Assembly: GCA_946902875.1 (NCBI GenBank)
Contig: OX336343.1
Span: 16,229,596 to 16,293,595, forward strand
Origin: Nematopogon swammerdamellus
Lineage: Eukaryota; Arthropoda; Insecta; Lepidoptera; Adelidae
Length of the DNA stretch: 64,000 nucleotides
Reading direction: 5' to 3'
The position numbers and the translations under genes were made by a program. The notes under the pieces were generated by a model. It had not been told where the DNA came from and searched no databases. It saw only the letters and a list, made by a program, of their open reading frames with translations. Positions 1 through 12,400 of the stretch are shown here, piece by piece. Position 1 is the first letter of the stretch, and each line of letters starts with the position of its first letter.

Positions 1-226
1 TGATGGAACTTTTGATAATAATCCCTGACCCGCCATGTGCAGTATTGTCTGGGTGATTGGTCATATAAACGTTATACCCTTTGACTCTGATGCATGTTCG
101 ATTAGTTGAGTGTGTTTCAGATATTAGTATGATGTCCAATTTCTGTTCCGTTATTAGCGTTGTTGCTTCATCGATGTTTGGGGCTAGCCCATTAATGTTC
201 CAGGTAGCAATTCGTAGGGAAGTCAT
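1..226 (-). CDS. LINE ORF2, N-terminal endonuclease fragment (runs off left edge)
   Basis: Read on the minus strand, an ATG at 226-224 opens a frame to the window edge (about 75 codons). It begins MTSLRIATWNINGLAPNID and continues through KLDIILISETH. This is the usual start of the apurinic-like endonuclease of Jockey-type non-LTR retrotransposons: the WNINGL block, with the ISETH block supplying a metal-binding glutamate. The reverse transcriptase would lie outside the window. The start codon overlaps the stop codon of the upstream ORF1 as ATGA. No stop is seen in the visible part. Confidence 0.8.
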   Translation of the reverse strand, partial: MTSLRIATWNINGLAPNIDEATTLITEQKLDIILISETHSTNRTCIRVKGYNVYMTNHPDNTAHGGSGIIIKSSI

Positions 227-1737
227 TTTTGGGTATTATTTATTATGCTTGTCATTAGGTTCATAAGTGTTCCTATGTGTTGTAATAATATATCCATTTT
301 GGCGGACTGCTTTTGGAATAAGTCTATGAGGACTTGTGTTTGCTCCACATTCGTGTGGTTTGGGTCTGACCCCGCAATTTGAGCGTAGGTCCAATTTGTT
401 GGGTTATGTTGGCTTCTCTTGTCGTTTTTTGTGTTTGATTCGCTCTCATTAGTTGGTTTTCTCTTTGGGATTGGTGGGAAGTTGTGAGTTTTGAGTTGGA
501 ATGTATCTTGGGTTGACCGATGTGACCTAGGGAGTTGCTTAGGTCTTTTTCTAGCGTATATCTCTTTATACACTTCACAGCCCTTATAATTGGCAGGATG
601 GCTGCCCAGGCATAGGGCACACTTTGCTGGTGTGTTGCGACCTTTTTTTGGACAGTCTGATGTACGATGTGACTCAGCACACTTGACACATCTGAATGGT
701 CTGAAGCAGTTGTTCTTACTATGACCATATTGTTGGCATCTCATGCACTGAACTATGCTCCTACTTTTCTTTGGGTCTTCTATTACAATTGCTGTGTTGT
801 GGATATATTTTATTTCTTTTACTTTTTTGTTGTTGTCATTTGGTTCTAAGTTTACAAAAAAAGTTGAAGTTGGGGATTTATTTGGACCTGACCTTGCATT
901 AGTAATGTCTTTAATGACATTACCGGTGCTTTCTATTTCTTCTCTGATGGCTTCTACCGGCGTAGTGTGATGTAGGTTTTTTATGACTATCCTACAGCAT
1001 CTCTCTTGTTTACTCGTAAACGTATGCCCTATTAGCCCCTTCTCTCTGACTAGTTCTATTAGTTTTTTGTAAGAGCTGATTGAGTTGGTTGTGACTCTGA
1101 GCTGGTTTTTGGTAATAATTTTGTATGAGAATTCTGTCCTCTTCAGCACTGTCTCCAGCGTGTCAGTCAGCCTGTTGATGTCTTCGATGCCATACAGAAT
1201 CAGAGGTGGTGGTTTGCTCTCTTTCTTTGGTTTGTCTTGGTCACCTGTTGCATTGGTCTCAAGTCCAGTGAAGCGGTTTTGTGTTGTTATGCTTTCTGAT
1301 GATGGGGTATTTGATATCCTTTTCCTTTTAGGTGAGCGGATTGTAGGGACTCTTTGCCACTCAAGGTGTTGTTGGGTCAACGTTTTCGATGGGGTAAAAC
1401 TGATGTTGTTGCCAAGATGTAGGTTGCTTGTAGACGAGCTTTTAGTTCTGGTATTGTAGAAACTTCTATGTAGCAGGGTTTGTGTAAGCTGTCTGTGTCC
1501 AGTGTTTGCATTGCTATTGCCATCGGTTAGTGAATATTTTCCACCCTGAGACCCGATTATCTCAGGGCGCCGGGTCTTAGCCGGATCGCTTTCTTCAGTT
1601 TGGAGCAAGAAGATGCCCCCCCCAGAATACGAGGGGCAGCCTGAGCCGGTTGTACCGGGCTCAGGGAGGGATTCTCCATTGGCTTTGCCGCCGGTACCCT
1701 CCTGGGGTAGTATGTTTTTATTCTGGCTTGCGTCCAT
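223..1737 (-). CDS. LINE ORF1, Gag-like nucleic-acid-binding protein
   Basis: An intact 504-codon frame encoding the ORF1 protein of a Jockey-like non-LTR retrotransposon. In this family ORF1 packages the element RNA. Residues about 331-387 hold three zinc knuckles: a CX2CX4HX4C (C-MR-C-QQYG-H-SKNN-C), a CX2CX3HX4C and a CX2CX3HX6C, the usual triple arrangement of Jockey-clade Gag proteins. The N-terminal 170 residues are low-complexity and rich in S, T, N and K. A region before the knuckles (about 190-320) fits the RRM-like/PRE_C2HC part of the family. The frame has no internal stops, so the insertion may be young. It ends by overlapping ORF2 by one base in ATGA. Confidence 0.85.
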   Translation of the reverse strand: MDASQNKNILPQEGTGGKANGESLPEPGTTGSGCPSYSGGGIFLLQTEESDPAKTRRPEIIGSQGGKYSLTDGNSNANTGHRQLTQTLLHRSFYNTRTKSSSTSNLHLGNNISFTPSKTLTQQHLEWQRVPTIRSPKRKRISNTPSSESITTQNRFTGLETNATGDQDKPKKESKPPPLILYGIEDINRLTDTLETVLKRTEFSYKIITKNQLRVTTNSISSYKKLIELVREKGLIGHTFTSKQERCCRIVIKNLHHTTPVEAIREEIESTGNVIKDITNARSGPNKSPTSTFFVNLEPNDNNKKVKEIKYIHNTAIVIEDPKKSRSIVQCMRCQQYGHSKNNCFRPFRCVKCAESHRTSDCPKKGRNTPAKCALCLGSHPANYKGCEVYKEIYARKRPKQLPRSHRSTQDTFQLKTHNFPPIPKRKPTNESESNTKNDKRSQHNPTNWTYAQIAGSDPNHTNVEQTQVLIDLFQKQSAKMDILLQHIGTLMNLMTSIINNTQK

Positions 1738-2272
1738 TTTGAATTTTGTGGGTTAAGTAATGTCAGTGAGCCACTTTTCACTGCCAGTGGTCTCTTTGAA
1801 ACCATTTCCTGTTTCATGGCCTCCACTCAGCCGCATCAGGTGGGTTTTTTTCCGCCGCCCTGGGTTCGGCGTTGTTGTCCTAACCAACATTGGGGTTTTA
1901 TTGCTGGGTTTTCCTTCCCACTATGGGTTTTATTATCGGAGTTACCTTCTCCTAGCCGAGATTTAGGTTATCGGGTCTCGGCCTCCCGGGCTATGAGCTT
2001 TGTTTAGAGAGCCGGCTCGACTCGGCTCTGATCTATCAGTCACTGGGTTTTCGCACTTTTTCTTGGCATAGCCTCAGCCAGGGACTATTCCAGCACCCCT
2101 CATGATAGAACCAACTTTTTGGTCCGCGACTGCTGTTTACACAGCAGAACCCCCGGAGAGGTTCGCTATCCGCCACCTGCGACGCGTCCGGCGGCAGAAG
2201 AAGAAAACTGCCCCTGGGAAGGGATCAACCCAGAACACGGTTGATTATCAGATTATCTACTAAGCCACCAAT
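1738..2272 (-). mobile_element. 5' UTR/promoter region of the Jockey-like LINE
   Basis: This is GC-richer than the flanking intron and lies directly upstream (minus strand) of ORF1. No long ORF fits. Jockey-type LINEs carry an internal promoter here. The outer boundary near 2272 is inferred from the switch back to AT-rich DNA; no target-site duplication can be checked because the 3' end is outside the window. Confidence 0.45.
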
Positions 2273-2892
2273 ATTAGTATCGGTATCGCCGATTATTTGC
2301 TACAAAAATCAAATTCGCAAATTCATTTATCGTTACATCCCTAATTTTAAGTATTAAATTAATATATATAAGTATTCTTAAAAAAAAATTTTATTCAATT
2401 ATTAAATTATTTAATTTAATAAATAGGTTTTAACTTCATCGTGAAAAATAATCTATTTTGCAAATATTCGACTTTCTTGTGCACAACAATGTATGAGTGA
2501 TGATGATTAGTACTGCAAATAAATTTGTTCAGATATTGCAGGAGGTTTTTGTGAAACATTTTAACGTTAATGCTAACATGTTTTGGCAGTGCACCGCGCT
2601 GTGTAGGTAGATGTTTGCAGCAATTGAGATTGGAGAAATTAATGTGAAATTGTGTGGGCCGGCGCACGCGATGCCAAGTGGCAAGGTCTAGGTTAAACAT
2701 TCGCATCATTTTATATTTATACCTACTTCACGAGCTACTTTGCTCCAGTGAAATGTCCAGTCTGTACATTAACTCACCCCTATGTATAATTTCACGCAAA
2801 TGAGCGACCCAGATAACCGTGTATGAGTAGCAAACGCACAGAACTATCTAAATATTATAAGAGACAAAAATGTTTAATTTATTAATTTAGAA
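2273..2892. other. AT-rich intron sequence, nothing recognised
   Basis: No exon, tandem repeat or recognised element was seen here. The 5' exons expected for the DESI1 domain (start codon and catalytic histidine block) were looked for and not found, so they should lie left of the window. Confidence 0.5.
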
Positions 2893-3066
2893 TACAGTAC
2901 CCGGAGTAACTAATGAACTTCGAGCTTTAGAAAGAGACAATCGGGTTTGTAGAGCGTCGTCTCTGTCGCACGAACTCGCACATCTCTGTGCGACACAGAC
3001 TACACTCTACAACCGGATTGCCTCTTTCTAAAGTTCGATGTTCATTACTTAATTCCGGGTACTGTA
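2893..3066. mobile_element. TIR MITE, family G copy 1
   Basis: Inverted-repeat element of about 174 bp with ends TACAGTACCCGG and CCGGGTACTGTA. The interior pairs too: the blocks CTTTAGAAAGAGACAATC and GATTGCCTCTTTCTAAAG face each other. It is non-coding and related to copies at 16,634 and about 59,931. Confidence 0.75.
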
Positions 3067-3361
3067 CAGCTGTGTAAAATGTCAGGTTAATGAGTGGCCT
3101 AGACAGCAGTTTGATTAATAAATTTTGGGTTCATTTATTAAGTCCACTGTGTATAATTTCTGGTTAAGTGGTAGTTTCTAGATATTATTTGTGGACAAGA
3201 TATTATTTATAGTAGATAATAATTTAAATTTGACATATTAAACATATGTGACCTAACACATAAAATTATTGTTACAATATAAGAGAAGAATAACATGTAA
3301 CCAGGCCCACTTAAATGGTAACCTTTACAGTACATAAGGAACGAACGAATTATTTGCACAG

Positions 3362-3471
3362 GGTGGAACTCAGCTCGGCGATCCGCTGAAGATCGAGCGG
3401 CTCGGAGACACCTTCATACCGTGCCAGGTCTTCTCGGAGTACATCCACGGCCTGGGAAACTCTACCTATTC
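3362..3471 (+). CDS. DESI1: DESI1-PUL exon (PPPDE domain, first visible)
   Basis: The acceptor TTTGCACAG ends at 3361 and the donor GTAAGT starts at 3472. It reads GGTQLGDPLKIERLGDTF and on to HGLGNSTYS, matching the GGT-LG-P segment and following helix of DESI1. Phase 0 at entry, two bases carried out. Confidence 0.85.
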
Positions 3472-6400
3472 GTAAGTAATGTCCATTCTTTGGCAAAAAT
3501 CCACTCTTGAGTACATATCCTACTTGTTATATGAAATCTGACATGGATGACTGCATCACCTATTCCACACCTGATTCCTGCCTGAGCTAGGTGTCGTGTC
3601 AGTACGGGCCTCCTTTTTTTTATGGAAAGCGCGGCATGTGGCGCCGAGCCACCCATAAGGTGTCTAACGACACCCATGGACGTTCGGTTGTATCCGGGTG
3701 TTCCAAATGCCATGCCGGTCTGACAGATGCCTATTCACGCCCCTCTTGAAGGAACCGAGACTGTACTTGGGGGAATATGTGGGCAGGGAGAGCGTTCCAG
3801 TGTTTACTGGCTCTGTGGAGGAATGATCTGCAGAACAGATTGGCACGCATCCGCGGTAAGTCTAACGTGTAGGGATGCAATTCCTGCCCAGTGCGCATTG
3901 TGCGGTGGTAGAAAGGGGACGGTGGGATCGCTTCAAAAAGTTTCTCCGAGTACTCCCCATGGAATTAATTAGGTGCCATGGCAGTGCTTTGGTCGTGCCA
4001 GCTACACTGAACTGCATAGCTGTTTTGATCGACAATTATTTAGTGCGGTTCTAACAATGCAGTCGGGTTAAACTCTACCACATAATAAGGTAAGAGAAAT
4101 GAACCTACAGTTTTACGGGAAATCCCAACCACACTTAGCGTCCACGGTCCGACGGTCACCCAGCCAAAAAGTCCTACCGCGCGCGGTGTGCTTAATATCG
4201 AGGATCGAACGTGAATGTATCACACCACCGAGTTACAGGTAGCGCACGAGTTAAGAGCGATTGCCGAAAATTGTGGGGTTATCTCTTCTATAGTCTAACG
4301 CACGCGTCTATGCCGCACCGACACATGTCGAGCTTACCCCCACATTTTTCACCGAGCGCTCTTAACTCATGCCGGTACCTATACTGAGGCTGACAAAACC
4401 TGGGTAAAATGGATAACACTTTCCTTTCGTATCAAAACTCATCAGCTAGCCTGCACTGGGTGGCGCGTTGTACATGACAGAATTTCCGCCCATTTTCCCT
4501 TGCTGTCAATAAATTTTTTCTGTGATTGCTTCTAAGATTGCCTTCGACACTATTTCCACGTATGTAGGTAGGTACCTACTAGTTTATTTCAAACATTCCA
4601 AGTCCAAAATTCTTCAAAACGTTTTATTTAAATTTTTCTCACCTGGAAGTCTTCTAGTCTTAGATATCTCTGATACGCACTTGTTCTACACATTAATGTA
4701 CATAAGTCAGGCAGTCAGCGTGTTTGCGTCCACTGCTGGTCATACGCCTCTCCAATTTTCCTACATTCCTCCCGGCCATTAGCGGTATGGAAACATATCT
4801 TTCTGCCGCCATACTTGATGACGTGAATGTCAGTGGCGGTTCCCCAGGTGAAGCAAGTGAGGCGCCGCCTCACGCCGCCTCAATTAATTATCTTGAAGGT
4901 AAAGAAAAAAAAAATCAACATGGATGTTTATTTATTGCTAGACTTTGGGCATGTCCTGTCCTCGAAATGAAAACTGCAATACAACATTAATAAAATGCTA
5001 TTATGTAGGTGTTGCCTCACTAAAATTCATTGGCCAGAGCCGTCACTGGTGAATGTATATATTTCCCTATTCTGTGGTTTAGTTAATGTGTATCATATTC
5101 CTCACACAACGTCATCAACATTGCAGGGGCTCAGTGTACAACCTCTTCGAGCACAACTGCAACAACTTTAGCGACGAGGTGGCCAACTTCCTCTGCGGCA
5201 AGGGCATCCCCAAATATATCTTGGACCTGCCCAACGAGGTGCTGACGCCAGCGCTGAGGCAGTCGCTGCAGGCGCTGATCGACAATCTCGTGCCCGGAGG
5301 AGGCCAGGTGAACCGTTGACATGTCCACAGAGGCATTGGCGAGCTGTCAGACTTGTGTGTCGTCGTTGCTTTGTTAAAAATAGTGAATAACTAAATATTT
5401 GTTCAAGTAAAAAACTTTAATTTAACGTCTGGAGGCAGTACTGTGAGACATGGTTCGCTTAAAATAACAGATTGAGAGTAATCAATAAGAATTAGGTATA
5501 GTGCCCAGCCCCATGACAGGAAAAGAATGTGGCACAGCATGTGACTCCTTAAAGCTAACGCAGAACAAGAATAATTCTTACAAAAAAAAAAGTAAAAAGT
5601 GACTCAACCTAACGGTTATAGCCCTGGTTTCGCGAGGAGTGAAGTTATTGGCTGAGTGTGATCTCCGTTTAAGTTTTGGGCAAATGGGTAGAGACACACG
5701 TGCTTGATGTCTAATGAAAAAAAAAAGAATATGTTTGTGATTATAATCTCAATAATATTGACAACACCAAGTCATATTGTCAGGTACCTGAAATGTTATG
5801 TTGTTATTGAATATATTAACCCCTTGGCTTCTTCTTCTAAATATGCTTACACCCCTTGGTGTCCATGCCATTGTTGCCGCGCGGACACGCGCGAAATTCA
5901 ACGTGCCTGTAAACTCAGATATTTCGTAAAGTAATGAAGGGAGATCAATAACGTTTCACCAAAATTCACCACAAAACTGTATACAACAAGTGAGGTTTCA
6001 CTTATTTAGAAGGTCAGATGGATTTTTTGAAAACACCAGGAAAAACAAAAAACGCTCGACATTTTTTCATAATTTTTCTAACCTAAAATTGCCCAATTAC
6101 CCTTTGCGAATCATATATCGACGTGTAAATAATGATTTAAACTATTCAAATAACACATTTTAAATAACGTTAGACTAGAAACCAATTCATCATCCTGCCA
6201 GAGCTTATGTAGGTATAAAAACAGATAAATTTATAACTGTCAAAATAAATGTTTTCTTTTAAGACCTGGGAATATTTTTAAAGTGTGTTTTATATGAAAG
6301 GCAAAGGTTTTTATCTATACAGCCAGCCCTTTTCATCCGTTCTCATAAGAAAAATTCATAGAAATTGCAATTTGCCGTCCGGCCGTCCCTTCCGGAAGTC

Positions 6401-9400
6401 AGCGGATGTACAGAAGTGGTTTGGGGGCTGGCTGGCCCTTCCGGAAGCCAGAGGTTAATATTATTTTAGTTAATATAGTTTTAGAATGTACTAATTGTTT
6501 GCCTTGTTTGTAAAACTTCGAGTCAATATATCAGTTAAGGTCGGGGGAATATAATGTTTTTTTTTAGAAGTTATTACGCAAATATTTATTATAGTCCATA
6601 CACAATTGTGATTGTAGTGGTATGAGTCGATAGAATTGTTTAGGAGTAACTAAAAAAATATGTTTCCGGTACTTATTGTACACACGTTATTATGAGTTAC
6701 TGCCAGCTACTTATTGCAGGTCTTCAATTTATTATTGCACATATTTATATTCATTATAGTACTTCCATCCATTACAACTAACATTATACGAAGAATCTGA
6801 AGTTATTAACTACATAATAAAGTTTGAAAAACTAAATTGTGTTTTTCTATACTATTAACATTTATTATTTCTGAATTTTTTTAAAGCTTACATTTTTATT
6901 GGAAGTGTCTGTCTTTTAAAGTGGTATGTATGTACATGTATAATTCATATTTACACGCACACTGTTGGTCAAAGTAACACACTGTATGTCGGTTCGGTGT
7001 GGGCTCTATTCAGCCTTACAGTCAATGCCAGTTGATGTGAAGACGAAATAAACTCATTTTTTTCCTTCTATTCTATTATATGTTGTGTTAGGAGCTTTTT
7101 AAAGTAGGTATATGCATGTGCTTGTAGTAAATTGGTGGTCGGTGTTGTGCTGCAATTTACCAGAATTCTTGCAGCACAACACAGATTACTCTGCTAACCC
7201 CGGTTTTTGGGGATTCGGCGTGTGTGATATGTATGTATGTATGTTGTAGTAATTTTTTTAAGATACTAACCTAACTTAAAGAAATACTTACCAAGCTCTA
7301 ATACAAATTTGGACATTTTTATAAAACATAGCCCATTGTAAATGTAAGAATACAATTGGCCTAGGCATTTTGTGAAATGCATAAATCTAAAACCAGCCTC
7401 CGGCATGTGAATTGCACCAAGTGACAACTCAGTAATGCACAAGGACCGAAAATAATGTGATAAACATATTGTTCGCAAAGCGGCTTACTTCACGGTCACT
7501 CTCGAGGCAACTTTGCTCATGAGCAGTCTGCTCTAATTATTTTAAAAGAACACCAGCACGGGTGTTTATGCCGCAGCAGGAGGAATGGCGCAGTCGACAG
7601 AGGCAAATTCACCTCTCCTCGCGAAACCACGCACTTTGATTGATGGGCTGTATGTATAGCCTGTTACGACGACGTTGAAATGTACCTGTATAATGTTGTC
7701 ACTTTGTCTATACAAGCTGTACACTAGAAACAACCAAGGTGTTGGTGTATATAAGATTGATTAGAAGAAAACGTTCACCATATGCTGATAATAATACCAT
7801 TATATCATGGCCGGGTTGAAATATTTTACGTAAGTACCTACAGAGACGGGTAAAATAAAAGCTAATATTTCTTAACAGACGGTGAACGTGAACGGGGTGC
7901 GTCAGGAAAGACAAGAGAGTCCGGAGTTCCTTCAGCTCAACAGTCAAATAGAGGAGGCCAGGTGACTACCAACATTTATTAAACTAAATTTTTTTCACCT
8001 ATAAAACCTGAGTGAGCTTATACATGATTAGAAAGTAATATAAATTTTCGCCTTGAACACGGGCTGCGCTATAGTTCAAATTCCTCTTAAAAATGCCCCT
8101 TACCTTACCTGACTAGCTGGAAGGGAGAAATCCACCACAATGGATTACTACCATCGCACGAATGAAGTCGGTCAAAACATCTATGGAAAATTGTTTTTGA
8201 TCTTTTGTCATCGGAAATATACTATATCTATTATTGGAAAATCTCATATCTCATATTTGAACAGACGGTAGACAAATATCCTAAAGACTTACAATTTATT
8301 TACAAAACTTTATTTCTAGACCTCCAAGAGCTAAAACAAGATCTTGCCAAACTAACTCACCCGACCAAGTTATCCCGCTAACCTTTAGAAGAATCCCCGG
8401 TTGTCAGTTTTATGCTCCGCTGAAGAAAGTGCTTCACTTGGTTCTCGCATTCCTGCGAGCTTTTTTGATCTTAATGCGGGCCCCCAGCGCAGTGCATACA
8501 AGAACTTGACGCAAGCTATTTATTACTTATATTTAATGGTTTTGTATCTTGGATTTGGCTCAATAAAATAAATGTATAACCAAATTCCAATTTGATTTTA
8601 TATGTATGATAGCTACAACATGGAATCAACCACCGTCTTTTACGTTTGAGAGAGGGGTGGTTCTCATATCACAAAACATTTTAATAAGCTTGGTGCTCAA
8701 TTTTTTTAGGTACAAATGTTTTGAGAAATATTTAATTCCTCGAAAGGTTCGTTCTGTAATTTTTGTCTGTGGATTTTGTATTTTTTACTTCTGATTATAA
8801 GGTGTTTCGTTAGTCATGTTATATCAAATATTTCGGGAGGGTTACATACACACTCAAATAAACACTTTACGTAAAAAAAAACATATTTTTATAGGAGCAT
8901 TTTTTCTCCTAACAAAAAAAAATCAAATAAGTAGCTGTAAAAACCAATCATAGTGACCTTGTGACTTACTTACAACAAACAGCTGTTCTGCGTTTGAACA
9001 TAGTACGCTCATTGACCCCGTACAATGCAAGTTACCTACTGTTACACAGAGGTTAATGTTTAGGTAGCAAACATGTTTTGTTAAATTTCTCGAAAAGTAA
9101 TGCTAAAAACATGAAATTTTTTTTGCGTAACGTGTTTATTTGCGTGTGTATGTAACCCTCCCGAAATTTTTGATATAACTAACGATACACCTTATATATT
9201 TGTGTATTTGTGTTCCTGTACCTATTAGATGTAACATAAGAAAGGCATCTATGTACAACATTCATTTGTGAAGAAAATTGGTGGTATGTAATAAATGTGT
9301 GGATGGTAGGTAATGAAAAACACCTGGACATAGTAATTAACGCTATAAAAGAAATTAAAGGATTTATTCAGAGTTTTTAGCAAAGAACACAAGAAAATCA

Positions 9401-12400
9401 ACTGTATTAGGTATAATCAGATCTACCTACGACGTTTTCAACATATATTGGAAAATTTAGACAAATTATGATCAAATTACATTAAATTATCATATTCGTT
9501 AGAGGATTGTATAATTTTTAAATGCCATGTATTCGTTAGAGCTTGTATAATTTTTTAGATTCCTTAGAGTATTGTATAAGTTTTTTAAATGCTTTATTCG
9601 TTAGAGGATTGTATAATTTTTTTAAATGTCTTTGTTAGAGGATTGCAATTTTTTTTAAATGTCTTCGTAGAATATAATTAGAGCAGAATACCGAATTGAG
9701 CCGGCTATACTAAACTGGACGGAAACCACCAAAAATTTTTCATAGCCGTTTCGACCGACCATCATTCAGTGCGTTGTTACCGACCCGGTCGGGTTAAACC
9801 CTACCCCCTACTTCAGTATACGTTATGTAGATATTTTGTCTGCTAGGCAGAAGGAAAATTCAGCTTTTTGTGGATTTTTGTTATTTCTATACCTACTTCC
9901 CAGCTAGACGCATAAACATTTCATTACCATTCAAACCTCCTCATTACCAGCCGGCAAAAATGTGGAGTTTACAGAAGGAAATAAAAGGAGGGTAATGAAA
10001 TTTGGATGTATTTTCGTCAAATGCTCGTATAATATTGAGATTCGAAATTTATTACATTCAAGTAGGAATATTATGACTAAATCTAGTTCATTAAGATACA
10101 AATGAAATTTACATAATATTGTGTACTTACGTTAAAAATGCTCGAATGTATTGATGCCTGGGCCATGAAAAACATGAAATTAGGATTCTTTTTCTGATAT
10201 AATGGCTTTAAAATTAAATTAATCACAAAGAAAAATAAGTTATTGCTTATTAGTTACACCTTATAGGTGGATTAATTAATGTACTCTTATTACCTTGGGG
10301 AAACCTTACAAATTTAGACTAATTGCTGATCCTTCCTTTTTAAGGGAAGGTAATGAGAATTTGGTAGGTTTTTTCATGCGTTCAATACTACTTTTTCCTC
10401 TCATAAATACCTTCTATTTAATTTTTCACACACTTTTATTGCGCGGAAATTAAATATGAACTAATGACGTAACAACCCAAAAATGTTAACATGCTACTCG
10501 TGATAGGCATAGACCAACAAAAAGAATAGACGAACAATCTGCTTTCGTAAGCTGTTAACTCGAATTAATGCCGGTTGTGTGTGTACTCCGTACGTCAGTT
10601 TTGTATGTAGCCAGTCTCTCTTGGTGTGGCAGAATTTGTAAATTTTTATCTCGATGACGCCGCCAGGCTAAAAATGTTTTACTCACAATTGTCACTAAAT
10701 CTAGTATTGTCAGCCAGATGTCTTACTCTCAGGAGTGAACTGCTCCATTGTTTTTTAATCGGTTCCACACCCACACAGGCATCACAACATTGCCAAATAC
10801 TCACTTCGCACAACACACGTCATAGCCTAACTATTCATAACTAAATGGCATAATATTTAATTTAGGTGACCACTCACGAGTGTCTACCTAGTGTTGATGT
10901 TTTGTTTTTATTTTATTTTATTTTCCAATATAATTAAATTGATGTTTGTCTGTCGTCTGTATGTTATTCTTAAATGCGTTATCTATTTCATACTCATACA
11001 ATTTTTTTTATCTAATCCGGTAGGGGTTACTCACTACTCAGTCAGTGGGGCCAGAGCTTATGCTCTGACCAGCCAATATCAACTCTTGAGAAGGTGTCAT
11101 ACCGGAGACGTCCCTTTAGACTGCTGGCTATACTTGATTATAGTAGAACACAGCCGAGGCTGCTATGTGGCCATCTTACGCTCAGTACGCTCGTACCAAT
11201 CCAGTCAGCTAGAATTTTAGCCTACCACCTAGTAAGGGGCAAGGGAAGGACCCTACAGTTTTTATACCGGTTCCAAACGGTGAAGCTGCACGTGTAGGTA
11301 TACACATACATTTTTCTGTCAGAAAAAAACTAAGGTTGCATGTTGGACGATATGTTTAAGTCAAGACCGCGCCGACCACCCGCCGCTAAATACACATAAA
11401 TATACATATTTTTAGAGGCCTATGTCCAGCAGTGGATAGATACAGGCTGATGATGATAATACGTATTTTTGTTGGATTGGTGATTTTATAATATTATCAA
11501 ACTTGAATAAGAATAAATAGTTAGACGGCATAATATTGAGTCGCTGACACTAACTATGGAGTTGTTACAAACTAGCCGGCAACAATGTGAGTTGTGACAC
11601 GATGGCGGCAGGTTAGAGTCGCTAGCGCTCGAGGAGCGGCGCAGTACGTTGAGCGAGAAGATAGCGCGCAAGGAGCGCAAGAAGGAGAAGAAAAAGAAGA
11701 AGCTGCTGAAGGAGCAGGAGCGGCTCGGCATCAGTAACTCCTCGGACAACTCGGAGCTCAGCAACTCAGGTTAGTCTGCACTAGGGTTGTAACGAATATC
11801 CGTATTTGCATTCGAAATTCCGGTTATTCCGAATTCCATTCGGTATTCGGTTCATTTTTAATATTCGTATCCGTATTCGTATTCGGTTGTAAGATACCGA
11901 ATATTTATCGAATATTTTACTTCGCGTGTTTTACTAATGAAAGAGTGAGGCGCAACAATATTGGTAGGTGTGGCGTATACGCGCAAACCAATGGGCGCGT
12001 ACTTAGTGTGTGCGGTGGGGTTAAAGTGTTTTTTCATTTGGATATAGGTATATACAATTTCATATAAAATTATTCAATATTCGTATTCGTATTCGCGAAT
12101 ATCATTTTGGAATATTCGTATTCGCATTCGTATTCGCGAATGTGGGAAAATAGGCATTCGTTACAACACTAGTCTGCACGTCATTCCCTTCTACTGTGTC
12201 GGTCCGCTGCACCATCCTACTGAACGTAAGATGGCCGCACATCAGCCACGGCCGTGCTCTCCTCTAGTCCAGTAAAGCCAGCAATCCAAAGGGAAGCCTC
12301 CGGTATGGAACCTTCTCGGAGGCGACATTGGCTCGTCGGAGCATGTGCTCTGGGCTCTCTGGCTCAGCAACACATACCGGATCACATAAAAAAAACCGGC

